From positions 2,056,168 through 2,120,167 of the forward strand of contig BCKC01000003.1 of assembly GCA_001600455.1 (NCBI GenBank): DNA of 64,000 nucleotides, in the 5' to 3' direction. The DNA comes from Endocalyx cinctus (taxonomy: Eukaryota; Ascomycota; Sordariomycetes; Amphisphaeriales; Apiosporaceae). A model generated the notes under the pieces. That model made no database searches. It was not told the DNA's origin and saw only the letters and a list, made by a program, of their open reading frames with translations. Both the position numbers and the translations under genes were made by a program. This document shows, in pieces, positions 1 through 13,000 of this stretch (positions within the stretch are counted from its first letter, which is position 1; each line of letters begins with the position of its first letter).

Positions 1-43
<43 letters not shown>
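1..43. repeat. (AG)n microsatellite at window edge
   Basis: A pure AG dinucleotide run fills the first 43 bases and probably continues outside the window. Similar AG tracts occur near 4389, 7872 and 9944, so this is a genome-wide simple-sequence habit and not a marker of one locus. Confidence 0.95.
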
Positions 44-44
<1 letters not shown>

Positions 45-1491
45 GATACTGGTTGAAGGGCTTTTGTGGTACCGGGAATTGTTTGTCAAAGTATATATAA
101 TTTTAGTGTAACCCACATGTAAGTAATGCGGCTATGAGTAGTACGAGGGATATGTATATGAAAGTTTCAAATAATACCGGTGTAATGGATATATGTACTG
201 AAGTACTAATTACGTATTCAGCACCTGTAGTTATCTCTCCCCCTTTTCTACAAAAGAATTTATAAACAAGGTGAAATTAAAAGCAATCAACTGTTGATAG
301 GTGGTATTAACTTATTCTCATCTACAGTAGAAACCTTGGATTGGAAACCAGATATGGAAATTGATCTCGTGACTTATAGGTATAGTAACTTCGAGACTAA
401 TGCACGTGTGAAATTATAATTAGCCGTCATTATTCGACGATGATGATTACCATGACCATTTTAACCTACCCATTTTCCACGCTACACTAACTACCTGGGT
501 AAACATATCGAGTATCTCCAGCTGCAAGTATCATACTCGAGTACGGAATATAATATGTCGTGCAGACCGGATACTCGGCATTCTCGATATTTATTGATAT
601 CTTGAGGGGGTAGATACCCGTGGACCTAGGTATATTATGCCTAGGTGGCGAGTAAGTGAATACCTAGGTAAAGTACCTATGTTTAAGTACTAAGTAAGTA
701 GCTACGATAGGTTAGTAGCTACCCTGAAAGTCCCTAACAGCCTTATTGAGAATTATTTATAGTGGGTTTTATTACCCCTGATTAACTACTTCTTTTTTTT
801 CTTTGGAGTTCTTCCCACACGCTTCCCATCGGCCGTAACGATGGGTTGAAATTGTATATCGCACTTTAAATTAATTGGTCCCGATACCAGATTGGGGGAG
901 AGAGGGGGAGTATTATGACGTTTTTATTTGACCCTTTTTAAACACAAACATTCACATACCATCTTTCAAGATCCACTGATAGTTTCAATATTCTAGGTTA
1001 AAAGTTATTCATATATTAATCCCTTCGCTTTTTTACTTTCTCTTCCCCTCTTCTTGATCTTCTCTTTGTTGAAATAGAAAAAGACAGAAACAGAAACATA
1101 AACAGAAACAAAAACATACAAAATACGTTAATTAAACGAAATTTTTGCTGCATATGCAAAGAAGAAAAAAAGCACAACTAAGTCTTCTAGGTCGTTAGCC
1201 GCACCCACACGACAAGCCTACGAAATCGGAATCTTAAATATCCACAACCCTAGCGGTGAAAGAAATGAAGTTATGAACATATGAAGATAGGAGAATTCAA
1301 ACCCCTATTAAACAGCTGTAATCCTAATAAATATTTGTAAACTATCGTTTTATCTTTTTTTTTTGTTTTGTTTCTTGTTTTGTTTAATCCTTTGATCTTT
1401 TCAACCCTTGTATTACTCGAGCTTCCATCGTTTCTTTCTTTCTTTCTTTCTTTCTTCATCAACCACCGTCGTCGAACGGTATTCACATGCC
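44..1491. other. Intergenic and 5' leader of the ethanolamine kinase gene
   Basis: There is no coding segment I can support. The DNA is AT-rich. It holds TAGGTA/CCTAGG-type low-complexity words around 625-720, a purine-rich AGAAACA run near 1080-1120, and a TTTC microsatellite at about 1431-1456 just ahead of the chosen start codon. The last 100-200 bases probably contain the promoter and 5' untranslated region. Confidence 0.6.
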
Positions 1492-2841
1492 ATGCCAGCT
1501 CACAGCGCTAAGCGGGCGGTGGGCCAAGTCCCATACATACCCCTATCCTACGATAGTAGTAGCTGCGAATCCTCGGCGCGACGACTAGTCCTTGAATTAC
1601 GACCAGAATGGTCCGGTCCGGACTCGAACCTCGAATTCATTCGCTTCACCGAGGGTATCACAAATACTTTATTAAAAGCTATCAATCGAAAAGAAGGCTT
1701 GACGACGGAAGAGGTCGATAATGATGCTATATTGCTGCGGGCTTACGGGCATGGTACCGACGTATTAATCGACCGACATCGCGAGACCCAGAATCACGAG
1801 CTGCTTATGAAGTATGGGCTGGCTCCCCAGCTGCTAGCGCGCTTCAACAATGGCATGATGTATCGATATATCCACGGCACAGCCACCAAACCCGCCGACC
1901 TGAGAAAACCCTCCATATATCTACCCGTCGCACGACGTCTGGCTCAGTGGCACGCCCTAGTACCGTGCTTACACGAAACGCTGGCCCAGAAAGTCGGTCT
2001 GGAAGGTGCCATAGTTGGCCGGTACGAGGCTGCCGCGGACAACATTGCCCCCGGAAAACCCCCGCCGAACGTATGGACGGTTATGCAGAAGTGGATCATA
2101 AACCTCCCAACGCAGACGGAGGAACAATGTACGAGGCAGGCCATCCTCGAAAAGGAGTTACTCAGACTCATCGCAGAACTCAGCCAGCGGCCAGGGCTGG
2201 GAGAGAACGGCGTAAGTGCTTTGAATGCAGAACCGATCTTCATATATCTATACGTATCATATCCTTTAAAACTTGCACTTATACTGACTCTGCTATTTTT
2301 CTCCTTGATAAAGCTGGTTTTCGCGCACTGCGATCTGCTCTGTGGAAACGTCATAATCGAACCAAAAGGGGCTCAGACCAACGGAAATGGAAATGACCAG
2401 GAGGTAGTCAACTTTATAGACTACGAATATGCGGTCCCATCCCCCGCTGCATTTGACATTGCAAATCACTTCGCTGAATGGGGTGGTTTTGACTGCGACT
2501 ATAACATGATGCCGACTCGAGCTCAGCGGCTCGAGTTCATCAAAGAATATATACATACCTATTTCAGCTTATCAAATGCAAAGCCTGAAACTGTGGATGA
2601 GGAGGTCGAGACACAGAAGCTTTTTGAAGAGGTAGACAGCTACCGTGGAGTCCCTGGGTTCTATTGGGGCATTTGGTCCTTGATTCAGGCCACCATCTCC
2701 CAAATTGATTTCGATTACGCTGAGTATGCTGAGATTCGTTTGGCTGAATATTGGGCCTGGAGAGGAGAGGTCACAAAAACCCGGGAGCTCTCAGGAAAAG
2801 AAATGCCGCTGCGAGAACGGCGATGGGCGCAAGCCGAGTAA
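1492..2841 (+). CDS. Ethanolamine kinase (choline/ethanolamine kinase family)
   Basis: The product should phosphorylate ethanolamine with ATP, the first step of the CDP-ethanolamine branch of phosphatidylethanolamine synthesis, in the cytosol. Two exons, 1492-2211 and 2314-2841, give 415 residues. The 102-bp intron (GTAAGT donor, AAG acceptor) has a length divisible by three and no stop, so the frame also reads through it. Splicing restores NGLVFAHCDLLCGN, the kinase Brenner motif HxDxxxxN at about residues 245-252. It is followed by NFIDYEYA near 272-279, the metal-binding Asp segment, and by DIANHFAEWGG. The N-terminal half carries RFTEGITNTLL, matching the nucleotide-binding loop of the family. 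The frame opens earlier, at 1408, but that stretch translates the TTTC microsatellite into Phe/Ser, so the Met at 1492 is preferred. The intact HCD motif and EYA signature fit ethanolamine kinase better than choline kinase; that distinction is inferred from memory of fungal homologues. Confidence 0.88.
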   Translation: MPAHSAKRAVGQVPYIPLSYDSSSCESSARRLVLELRPEWSGPDSNLEFIRFTEGITNTLLKAINRKEGLTTEEVDNDAILLRAYGHGTDVLIDRHRETQNHELLMKYGLAPQLLARFNNGMMYRYIHGTATKPADLRKPSIYLPVARRLAQWHALVPCLHETLAQKVGLEGAIVGRYEAAADNIAPGKPPPNVWTVMQKWIINLPTQTEEQCTRQAILEKELLRLIAELSQRPGLGENGVSALNAEPIFIYLYVSYPLKLALILTLLFFSLIKLVFAHCDLLCGNVIIEPKGAQTNGNGNDQEVVNFIDYEYAVPSPAAFDIANHFAEWGGFDCDYNMMPTRAQRLEFIKEYIHTYFSLSNAKPETVDEEVETQKLFEEVDSYRGVPGFYWGIWSLIQATISQIDFDYAEYAEIRLAEYWAWRGEVTKTRELSGKEMPLRERRWAQAE

Positions 2842-4316
2842 TGACGACCATCATCTGTTAGATCAGATACTCATATACTGTCACTACCACGGAAAAAAAA
2901 AGAGAAAAAAAAAAGAAAAGATAAATAGATGTTGGTTCGTTTTACAAAAAGAACCTGCGAAGGGTCTCATAACTAGATACAGGACATTAATGCTTCCGAA
3001 GACGGGACAGGAGCGACGTGGTGTACATAAAACGGGGAAATAGACTCTAGCGAGACTTGGGTACGTCGAAGAACGCAATGCTCATCCGATACCCTCGTGA
3101 GTTTAATGATAAAAAGGTGCGTCGAGCATTAGAGTAGGGACATATCCTATGGATACGGGAATAGACGGGTGAATGAACCTTTGCATTAGATATTTTAATC
3201 AAGCGTTACTTTTTTTTCGGGTTTCCCTCTCATTTATTGTCCTGCTGATCGTATATCACCTCATGTTACAATGCTAGGCTAGAACTCAGCTGCATAGTTT
3301 CCACAAACAGCATATACTACACCTGAGCTCTCTATATAGTTTACGGAATGATGGATCACGATGAACATGTATCAATTCTCATATCTTCTTTATAATATAA
3401 TGGGTGGTGTGTACGTATGGACCATGATAAAATAACCCTGCCGAGGGAAGTCCTAGGTAGTTTACATCTTCCTCGCGTACATACCCGCATGTTGACGAAA
3501 AGTGGTATTTCGTCAAGGATAAGCCGAGCCGAAGTTACCCTTCGGGGAACGCCGTCCGTCCATGGCTTTTTGTCGTTGGTCGATGATTCCGTTGTGGATA
3601 TATTGTTTCTGATTGACGTTGCTGAGGATAGCTGTATTGTTCATAGGTGCGTGGAGATGGAGATTATTATTATATCCTAGGTATACATATCTGATCTCTA
3701 TCTAACTAGGATATACTATTATAAAGGTAAATAGATGTATATATGCATGGCACCTTTAATTACACCATTTACCAGAAAGGTGATACAAAAAAAAAAAAAT
3801 ACGTGTAAGAGGAAAACAGATAAACGGGGACGGCAATAGTCATTCAGTACCGTACATCTGCTTAGCTGACCGGTTCCCGGAGGGTAGTGGTGTAAGAGTG
3901 GGGTGGTTGGGGGGAGGGGAGGGGAGGGTTAAAGAAGCTGACGAGGGGAGCTGAACCGATGATCGACTGTGTGGGTTGGTTGGCCTTACCTCTCTCTTCA
4001 CTCGGCCAGTACTCCGACAAAAGAAAAAGAATTAAGCAGAAAAATATATTTATATATTTAAATTAACAAGGGTTTTGTTTAAGTTAAGGAATCGGAAATT
4101 GAAACGCAACCAAATAAAAAAAAAGTTCAGATAAGAAGCGGGAAATGGTAATGTGACAAGTAGCTGCATATATAGGGTACTCAACTACGGTATATTGGGG
4201 GGGGCGGGAGTACCGGACGAATAGAAAGATGGAGATATATATGGGGGGGGGGGGGGGGGGAAACAGAACAGATGGAGACTGAGGTTGTATTTCGTCGATG
4301 GGGGGGGGGGGGGGGG
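2842..4316. other. Intergenic, no gene recognised
   Basis: This is 3' flank of the kinase gene followed by AT-rich DNA. An open frame at 3417-3680 has no recognisable motif and its composition is like its surroundings. Purine-rich and poly-G tracts begin near 3900 and become dense from 4197. Confidence 0.6.
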
Positions 4317-4385
4317 NNNNNNNNNNNNNNNNNNNNNNNNNNNNNNNNNNNNNNNNNNNNNGGGGGGGGGGGGGGGGGGGGGGGG

Positions 4386-4422
<37 letters not shown>
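4197..4422. repeat. Poly-G / (AG)n tract interrupted by assembly gap
   Basis: Runs of up to 18 or more G occur at about 4243-4260, 4301-4316 and 4362-4388, followed by an (AG)n run at 4389-4422. Positions 4317-4361 are 45 N, so the true length of the G tract is unknown. Uninterrupted G runs could form G-quadruplex DNA on the + strand; that is inference. Any protein reading through this block is an artefact. Confidence 0.95.
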
Positions 4423-4427
<5 letters not shown>

Positions 4428-7400
4428 AGCAGGAATGGGTGGGGTTTGGAAAAGAAAGAGCTCAACCTCCCCTCAGTTAAGTTCAAGATCAAGAAATAAG
4501 TATCTTAATTAGATGAGTTATACCTATCTTTTCTTCTTCTTTTATTTTATTGATATATTAATCTCTCCAACTATTCTCATATATATATTTATATATATAT
4601 TCGAGTAGTCATTACCCATGAGCAATCTTATATCTTTATTTTCTCTCTCTTAATTATGCAGCCTAGCTCGGGTCTAACTTTCTGATACAGTTTTACCTCA
4701 CTTTATGTGCTGAAGTGCATGCGTATATGAGCTCGAAGACCTACGCTACGATGGGTGTAGGTATGCATATTATGTTGCAAAAATTTGTCTTGGCGACGCA
4801 CGATCCCAGGACGTGACCAAAAGATCCCCCGGATGATGATTCGAATAGAGAGAGATTCTTGTCCACGACGACATTTCATTGCTGACACCGCTTACTTATT
4901 CTTTTTGACGCATTGTGTTTCGTTTGCACACTGACCGCTTTTATGTACGTATTATTCGTGCTCGCGAGAATTTCTTACTCTATTGCGTAAGTTTACCGCT
5001 GGACCGACGACGGAACTCATGAACCTACCTATCACGAGACGCAACTGCTTTAAGAAGGTACTTATACAATATTCCTCGCGGTATATTTCCCCTGCCTCGT
5101 CTTTGCGTGCTTCTTTACGTTCTATCGCAGGTGGATCTCTGTACTGGGTGACGAGTTATGTTTTACCTATCAGCTATCAACCGTATAGAGATAGTGTAGC
5201 AGTGAATCAAGATGAGAGATGCTACCTCGGTGCCTAAGTAATCCAGGTAGCGTTAGATTGTTCAGTTTATCAGCCAGCCACCATTTCCTTTTTATTGTTC
5301 GCCCTTTTCCCTCGCCTACGTAAGTCGATGGGAAAAAAAAAANAAAAAAAAAAAAAGAAAGTATACTAGGAAAAGAAAAAAAAAAAGGGAAAAAAAGCCC
5401 TGCCCGTCCTTGGCTTGTATTTCCGCAGTCCGCATAGGGAAGAAAATCGACTCATCTCGCCTCGACGTTGTGGACACCCTCGGCACTTAACAATACATTT
5501 AAGAAACACAAAGCGCCCTAAAATGGGGAAGGATCGGCAAAAAGACTTTTTTCAGCGTAATGGCTCCGGAACATGCCACCCATATATTAGGTACGTACTT
5601 TGTGTAGTTACATATTTACGACTACCATAATACCTGAGTTAGGACCACGGGGTCAGCAACAACGCCGCGCTGCGTCTATGTATGCCTACATGCCTACATA
5701 CATACGTACATACGTATATATATATATATATATGTATATGTGAAGTAGGGCAACAGGGCGACAGGGCTCTCTCCCTCTCTCCCCTCTTATATCTCTCGCC
5801 CCGACATTATACCGCGTTAATGTTCGCATCAGCCAATCTACGCCGCGTAGTCGGCCAATTTAGACGATCTTGTCCGGTATATGGAACGCATTGACTTAGG
5901 TTATAGCCACCGTAGAGTAGTAGCAGCCCTTGCGCCGTCTGATGCGTTCGTTCCCCGTCCACCCCTCACCTGTAATGGTAATGGACGAACGGTTTTTTTT
6001 TGTTCTCTATGCGTATCTACAAGTATACTAGACACCCATTCCGGGGAAAACGAGTGACCCGAGACTACGTGTGGGTGTGTGTATGATCATGTCATTATTT
6101 ATATAACTGGCGAATGAATGGTTCAGATGGGGTTTCGTCGAAACAACCACCGAGCCCTGTCTCTCGTGGAAAAAGGAAACCTTACGATCTATGTAAAACC
6201 ATTACATCGAACAGTGGGGAAAACCTGAGATTATTCCCTCTTCCAAAGCCGTTTCGAATGGTTTACCGAAACGTCTAATGTCAATTAATTACGCTTAAAG
6301 TTAGATCCATAAATATATACTACACGTATCAAAAAGTAGTAAAAAAAGAAAGAAAAAACCTAAAAATAATAATCGGTAATGGATGATTGATTGAAGCTGA
6401 TAATACCCGCTAACGACAATGGATAAGACTCATCCGAGCTGAAGCGGGCGCGTATTCGCCTATCGCCTATATACTATATACTATACGGAGTACTATGTAC
6501 TATATGCAAAAAAAAAAGTCTTTGAAGGGCTCGGGCTAGCTCGCTCGGTTGCCTCGAAGTGGTGACTTACATATATAATTTTTCATTAATTATGACGGCG
6601 GGAGGTCAGCAGCATTGATAAGGTCACCAATGAATGCTACCTATGAACTGCGGAAAGTGATATTAAGACCAAGAAATAAAAAAGAACAAGAACAAGAGAT
6701 TGATGATTTGAACTTAGGTCCCTCCGATCTCCGATCTCCTTGTCTCATCCATGCATATTAATGACTCCTCGAGGGGTTTTCAACATGCCTATTTTGCACG
6801 ATGTATACACATGATTCGTGGTTCTTAAGGGATATACTGGCCGAAGGTATAACCAAGATAATACGTGGGGCCAAACAATGTGATCAAGTATTATATATGA
6901 TAAACCTTTTTCTTATGCTGGAGCTCCTGCATATAGTATATACGGTTGCACCGCGACAGCTGATTCCTAAGTTACGCGAGCACAGAACAAGGCACAAGGC
7001 ACATATATAACGAATAGGCACATGAAATGCATACACACAGACACAGACACATACTCACACACACACTTACTCACGCACTCGCACACTCACACATTCGCAT
7101 CCAAACATCGAAAGCCTCTGGGTTCCGCTGAACAATCTAACAACAGCTGTACACAACGTACATATCCCAGCTTCCCGCGCCCGCAACGGTACGGCATGCA
7201 ATGCACCTTATTGACTTTTCGACTGCAGGCAAAGGGCGCGGAGCCCACACACTCTAATATACAACCGCTATTACAGCAAACCACCTCCCACTACTACCAC
7301 CACTACCACCTAAACGGATTTATTAAACAATAGCTGATAGGTACTATATATTCCATTCCAAGAGGGCAAATTTTCTTATCAAGATTTTTTTTCTACTACG

Positions 7401-7871
7401 TATTATTTTAATAAATGGGTCGAATGATAATACTAATATGTGCTCCGCACAGAGATCCGCACCGCCACGGCGAAATGTAGCAGCGTAGGTACTTTTACTG
7501 CATATTCACCCTACATTAAAAAAAAGGGTACTAATTGGCTGTCAGCTGAACGCCCTGCAAGGCATGTATCCAAGAAATTTCTTTCCTCTGAGCAAGGATG
7601 CGTTCTTCTTTCTTTTTGATACGGCGACATACCCTTTAAAACACGGTAGCATTTACTGCCTTGTCTCTGTTATCACATTATTCATTTTTTAATTTTTATT
7701 TTCAGGCCAAGAGAAAAACGATGCTTCTTTGTAGCGTAGTATATAGTATACCTACCGTATGCTACGTAGTGTAATAGTAACGATACGCCCTGACTTCGAT
7801 ACACAGTATATACATTAAAAGCCGACTTGACTAGGTTAGATTTTTCTTAACTGCTACTCGGGTAATAGACA
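4423..7871. other. Intergenic, no gene recognised
   Basis: This is AT-rich DNA with scattered short open frames whose translations match nothing I know. It contains a poly-A block with one ambiguous base (N at 5343), a (TA)n stretch near 5716-5732, a copy of TACGGAGTA near 6484 and a CA-rich microsatellite at about 7028-7100. I see no tRNA or rRNA. Confidence 0.55.
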
Positions 7872-7909
7872 AAGAGAGAGCAAGAGAGAGAGAGAGAGAG
7901 AGAGAGAGA
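7872..7909. repeat. (AG)n microsatellite
   Basis: A run of AG dinucleotides with one CA interruption near its start. Confidence 0.9.
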
Positions 7910-9940
7910 CTAATCTAATTCAGGTGTTTATTAAAGTGTATAGACCTCGTCTGCTACGCTATATGCAAGTTTGACATGCTATGGCAGCTATGAATTATAC
8001 TAACTAAGTAATCTATCAATTTCTAAGCTTGAGTTTTTCTATGCCCTACCGTTTTTTTTTTTTTTGTTTCCCACTTGAACTGGGTGAAATAGTGAAAAGC
8101 ACGGAAAACGAAGAAAGGAAAGAAAGATTAAATACCAAAACCTGAAGAGCCTTTCACCTTTGGACAGTTTACTTATGAATTATATACGATTATATACCGT
8201 AAAAGGTATTGTTATATGTTATATGTGACATACTTGTACATATAAGATGAGATGAGATGAGATTTCGCAATCCAATGTTCATCATCTCCAAATCCTCCCT
8301 TGATTCCCTTTTCCCTTTGATAGCACACCTTCACCCCCTTGTCGCCATACTACATTAAGTCTCTTGCCGCGGCTCGTACTTCATGGCTCATGGCTCATGG
8401 CTCATGATGGTTTAATGGTTTAATGGTTTGTGATCCGTGGTCCGTGGTCCGTAGTCTGTGGTCTGCTTCCGTGGTGTAAAGTTCAAGTTATCTATCTGAT
8501 GAATGGTCAATGATAAATAATTAATGATCAACGAATGGCCAATGATGGATGATATAGATTATAGGTACATCAATATAATCATTCATGGCGATATTCTTTT
8601 CCTTTTTTTTTTCTGCCTTCCTCAAGCCCAACCTCCTCTTCTCTCTCTCTCTCCTCCCAATCTGTTCTAGTGTATTTGTCGTCCTTCGCCCAGTCCCAGT
8701 CCCTCCCGTCCACCCCAGAGCTTTATACCCTTGCAACCTCTTTCCACTTCTTTTCTCTGACCCTCTCAGTCAATCAGCAATCGGCCCCACACGTATGCAG
8801 AGCTTTCTTCTCTACCTTGCATTCATATCTTTTAACAGTTTAGCTTAACTTCAAGGAGTATCGGGTGCTTCATGTGCGATCTAATCTGCCGCTGTCGTCG
8901 ACCCCCCACCTTTTTTTTTTTCCCTGGCCAATTCGCTTCACTCAAAGCTTCAAGAGTTCTTCTCTCTCTTCTAATTTTGAAAAGGAAAAAAAGAAAAGAA
9001 AAAGTTAGCTTTTTTTTTTTAATATTATTATTATTTCATCGTTACCCCCATCATGAAGAGATCTAAATTATCAGCCGATTCGTTCTTGCTTCAGCTTGTA
9101 TTTTCTTAACACAGTTAATACAGCTACACTCTTTTTAAACACACCATAAAGATATCCATCGAAACAAGAAATGGGTTAATTAATCACACCCCCCCTCTAA
9201 TTAATAATTCTCTTCAACCCCCTTTGAACTTGACTTCCCTTTCCCACCCACCCCCCACTGAAAAGGGCTAGATGTTCCAAGACGTTTTCCCTTCGGAACG
9301 AATCACTCACATACGCACTCTATTCCCTGAAGACTTGCAGCCCCGTGCGTGACTTTCTATTGGCCGATTTTATCGTAAGGCGCAGTCGCAGTGGTTCACT
9401 TAACTTTTCCAGTATACCGGCCGATCCTTCCGTCGTCTATACACCTTTTTATTTTTTTATTTTTATTTTATCTTATTCTCTAATCTTATCCATCCTAAAA
9501 CACAACTTTTATACCACACAATAACTTCTTCAGTCCGTAAGCAATCCACCGTTGATGATCGTCCTCATAGAGAACAAGAGAAAGGCGTGAGAGCGCGTGA
9601 GAGAGCGTGAGAGTGAGAGTTGTCCGGCGAGGGTGGAGAGAGCTGCCTGTCCTGTCAGCCAGCCCCGTCGCGGCGCTGGCTTCGAGCCTATTAGATTTGA
9701 TTCATCCAAAAAAAAAAAAAAAAAACCATCTTTTGTTTTTGTCACTTTTTTTTTCCTTTCCACATTTCAAATCCAGTAACAAAAGGGAACCGGTTATTCC
9801 CATCGGACTTGTCATTGACCTGACTTAAACCTTAATTGATTAGTCGGGTTGGTCTCTTGTAATATTCATTTACTCATCTAAACGTTTGTTTTTTTCTTCT
9901 CATCCGACGAAATAAAAAAAAGAAAGAAAACAGGGAGAGG

Positions 9941-9998
<58 letters not shown>

Positions 9999-10048
9999 GT
10001 TTTTTTTTTGTTCGGTTTATATATATATAAAGAGAACAAAGGGGGAGA
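7910..10048. promoter_or_regulatory. Upstream region and probable long leader of the zinc-finger gene
   Basis: The stretch from about 8600 to 10048 is rich in CT tracts (for example 8640-8655) and C-rich patches. This is typical of promoters and 5' leaders in filamentous fungi, which often use pyrimidine tracts in place of a strong TATA box. An (AG)n run at 9944-9998 lies about 50 bases before the start codon. Short open frames inside are low-complexity Phe/Ser/Leu translations. Placing the promoter here is inference from composition and position. Confidence 0.45.
8381..8466. repeat. Chain of short tandem repeats
   Basis: Three different short units follow one another directly: GGCTCAT (three copies), GGTTTAAT-type (three copies) and GGTCCGT/GGTCTGT (four imperfect copies). 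All share a GGT/GGC start. The arrangement looks like successive replication slippage in one spot. Confidence 0.8.
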
Positions 10049-13000
10049 ATGGCGGCCGACATTACAGATCGTCGCGGCTCCCGGTTGGGAAGTCGGGAAA
10101 CTCTAGTCGCACCTAGTTTTGATCCGTCTTTGGACCCCACGATCCGACAGCTATTTGAACAGCAAGCTGAAATCCAGGCGAAACTCGCCGCCTTACTTCC
10201 AGCCAAGCATGTCCCGGACAGCAAATTCGAGCTAGATATGCTCCGACATAAGCTTAAAGTACTAGAAATATATGCGCAAAGTCAAAGTATGTTTCCTGAA
10301 GTTCATTTAATAAGTTTTCTCTGTTTTTTTTTTCTTACCTCGTCGTTGTCGCTTCATTTATTCACCGCGAAACTAACCGGGTCTCAAAAATCGAACAAAA
10401 AAATAGACCTCATCGGCAGAATCCCCATACTATCTGATGTGGAAGAAGCTCGATCGCTTCAGTATAAATGCGAGTGTATTGAAAGTTATTTGATAGATGA
10501 AGGTAAGCTAGTTGTGCGGTATTTGCCCTCTGCTCCTACCAGTATTCTAAAGCATGCTTGTCGCGTCGTATAGGTTTGGACCTTCACGATCCGAGATTTT
10601 TGGAAGCTTTGAAATTGGCAGCCCTAGACCAGGCACCTCCAGGCTACGGGGCATGGATAGATAAGAACATATCGTATTATGATCCCATCTTTCGAGGATG
10701 GAGGATGAGGGAGACGATTCCTTTAATTTCAAGACGCCAAGCCTCTTTCAAATGCTGGGACCATCGTTGCGTGTACTACGTATACGGCTTTTCTAACGCG
10801 GAGGATCGCGACGAACATCTGAAACAACATGTCCTCCCGTTCGTTAAGAGAGACTCAGGCTTGTCGATCGGTAGCATACCGCCTATAGTCTATCAAGAGC
10901 AACCTTCCACCCGTCTGTTCAGCAGCACAGACCATAGTAAACAGAGTTCACCTGCTAACTTACCCCGCCTCTCCGTACCGTCATCACTACCACCACTAGC
11001 CTCCGTGAATCCAGCGAGAGATCGAAGAGGGTCCATTGCCGGCTACCCTAGTGCGGCGGATCATTCCATGCAAATACGAGCGTCGACGGAATCGGAGAGT
11101 GACCCCCTCCTCCCCCCCTTAAAGCGAAGCAGAGTTGGCCATTCCAGGCTCGAATCTATCGGGGAACTAAAGCTCCCTCGTGACGCTGGACCTTGCCTTC
11201 GGTGCAAAATTCAATCTAAACCAGTACGAAGCTGCCCTCTCCGCTCGCTGGAGAAATGATATACTGACAAATCATAGTGTGACTGCCAAGACGACTGCGC
11301 ATTTTGCTCAGAACCTCCCAATTCCGCAAACGAGGAATTCTGGGGCGTTCTCGGGTGCCACCGTGGGCCCTTGGCCGCTCTGGCTGACTACATGTTACCA
11401 GGTATGTTTTGCAAACTGCCCCTCTCTATGTGATATTTGAGAAGAATTCTTCCTTATATATGATACAGAAGCACTTTCTCCGAGACAAGTTCACACACCC
11501 GTCACGTCTCCGATGGCTCGGCGGCGAAACATGAACGAATATCTCGATCGTACTTACCTTGTGAACCAGAACATGATCGAAGTGGTCCAGTCTCATATCG
11601 ATTTCAACGACGGATTTTGGTGGACAGAAGATTTAGCAACCTTGCCGATGCCGAATCCTACGCTAGCAACGTATTCTAAGGAACCCCGAGATAAATCACC
11701 GCCAGTCTTGAAAGTACTGGCCGCGAGCTGGAATTTTGAAGGCATTCCGTTTCAATTTTGGGATCTATTTAGACTGACAGGGTACATGTCGGAGAGCCGA
11801 GAAGCAGAGGCTGTCATGTATCCCATCCTTTATCGTGCAAAATTATTACTAAGGGAAATCTTGTTTTACGACTTGCAGCAACCCGAGCCTTCGATACGGA
11901 CCGAGGTAAATGTGTCGAACGCCCAGTTACTTCCCGACGACATGGACTGCGACAGCCGGAACCGATTAATTTACAACTGCATGGCCCAGTTCTTACAATG
12001 TTTCGAGAGCGCGACGATGCGGAGAAGTATATCAGAACCGAGAAGCTGGTTAGCGGCGTTTATATCTCTCTGTATATTTAGTATTGTGAGAACTATTTTA
12101 GCCGACTTGATATCTACGCCATCACGATCCATCTCAGGCCCGTCTCAGGGAGGATTTGCCATGGCCGGAGGCGCCACGGCAATGCACAGCGTTTATAAAG
12201 CTTTAGTTAACGTGTTTTCATGGTCGACACCTATGTTGTTAGATCATACGATATTCGAGTTGGATGCAAACGACCGACAGTTATTTGGTACGACGCTAAC
12301 GGCTATTCGAAAAGAGGATTGGATGGCGTGGGGTATCCGTTCGACCAAGGAATTTCTTCTAGGACTCGGCAGTGGGTACTTGGCTGATAACGCTGGATTC
12401 AATGGTTTCTTCAGGCAGCGCACTCCGATATATAGGCCGGTTTCCTATCACCAACCAGCTGCCGTGGGCCAAACGGCTGAGCCTCTAAGGCCTGCTCCTG
12501 AGTGGCGACCCATAGACCCATGGGCTAATCGAAACGATCAAGATCTGTCACCAGCAGCGTTTGGGATGGATCAAGCCAGGAGACACACAGTTGCGGAAAG
12601 TCCCGCATTCACACGCGCAATAGCTAGGGGATTAAGTTCTCCTACGAAGTTGAGAACTTCTTACCAACGGCCCCCGCTTCGAAGGGTCTTCTGTTCAAAA
12701 TGCAGCGAGCACCCGGAGGGCTTCCGCGGAGAGCACGAACTACGAAGGCATAACGACGCAAAACATGCCGCCTTGGTCAAGAGATGGGTCTGTACAGAAC
12801 CCCAGTCCACCAGCCCAAACTCGCCGCAACCGGTGATTCCACTTTCCAAATGCAAGGCTTGCGTTACGCAGAAGAGATACGGAGCCTACTATAATGCGGC
12901 GGCTCACCTTCGCCGAGCCCATTTCCATCCTCACAGGAGCGGAAAGGCCAGCGGTGACTGGCCTCCTATGACGGTTCTGAAGGACTGGATGCGAGAAGTA

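Noticed and set aside
8585..8848. 87-residue frame upstream of the zinc-finger gene
   Set aside because: It is a translation of pyrimidine tracts (Phe/Ser/Leu); it more likely belongs to the promoter or leader.
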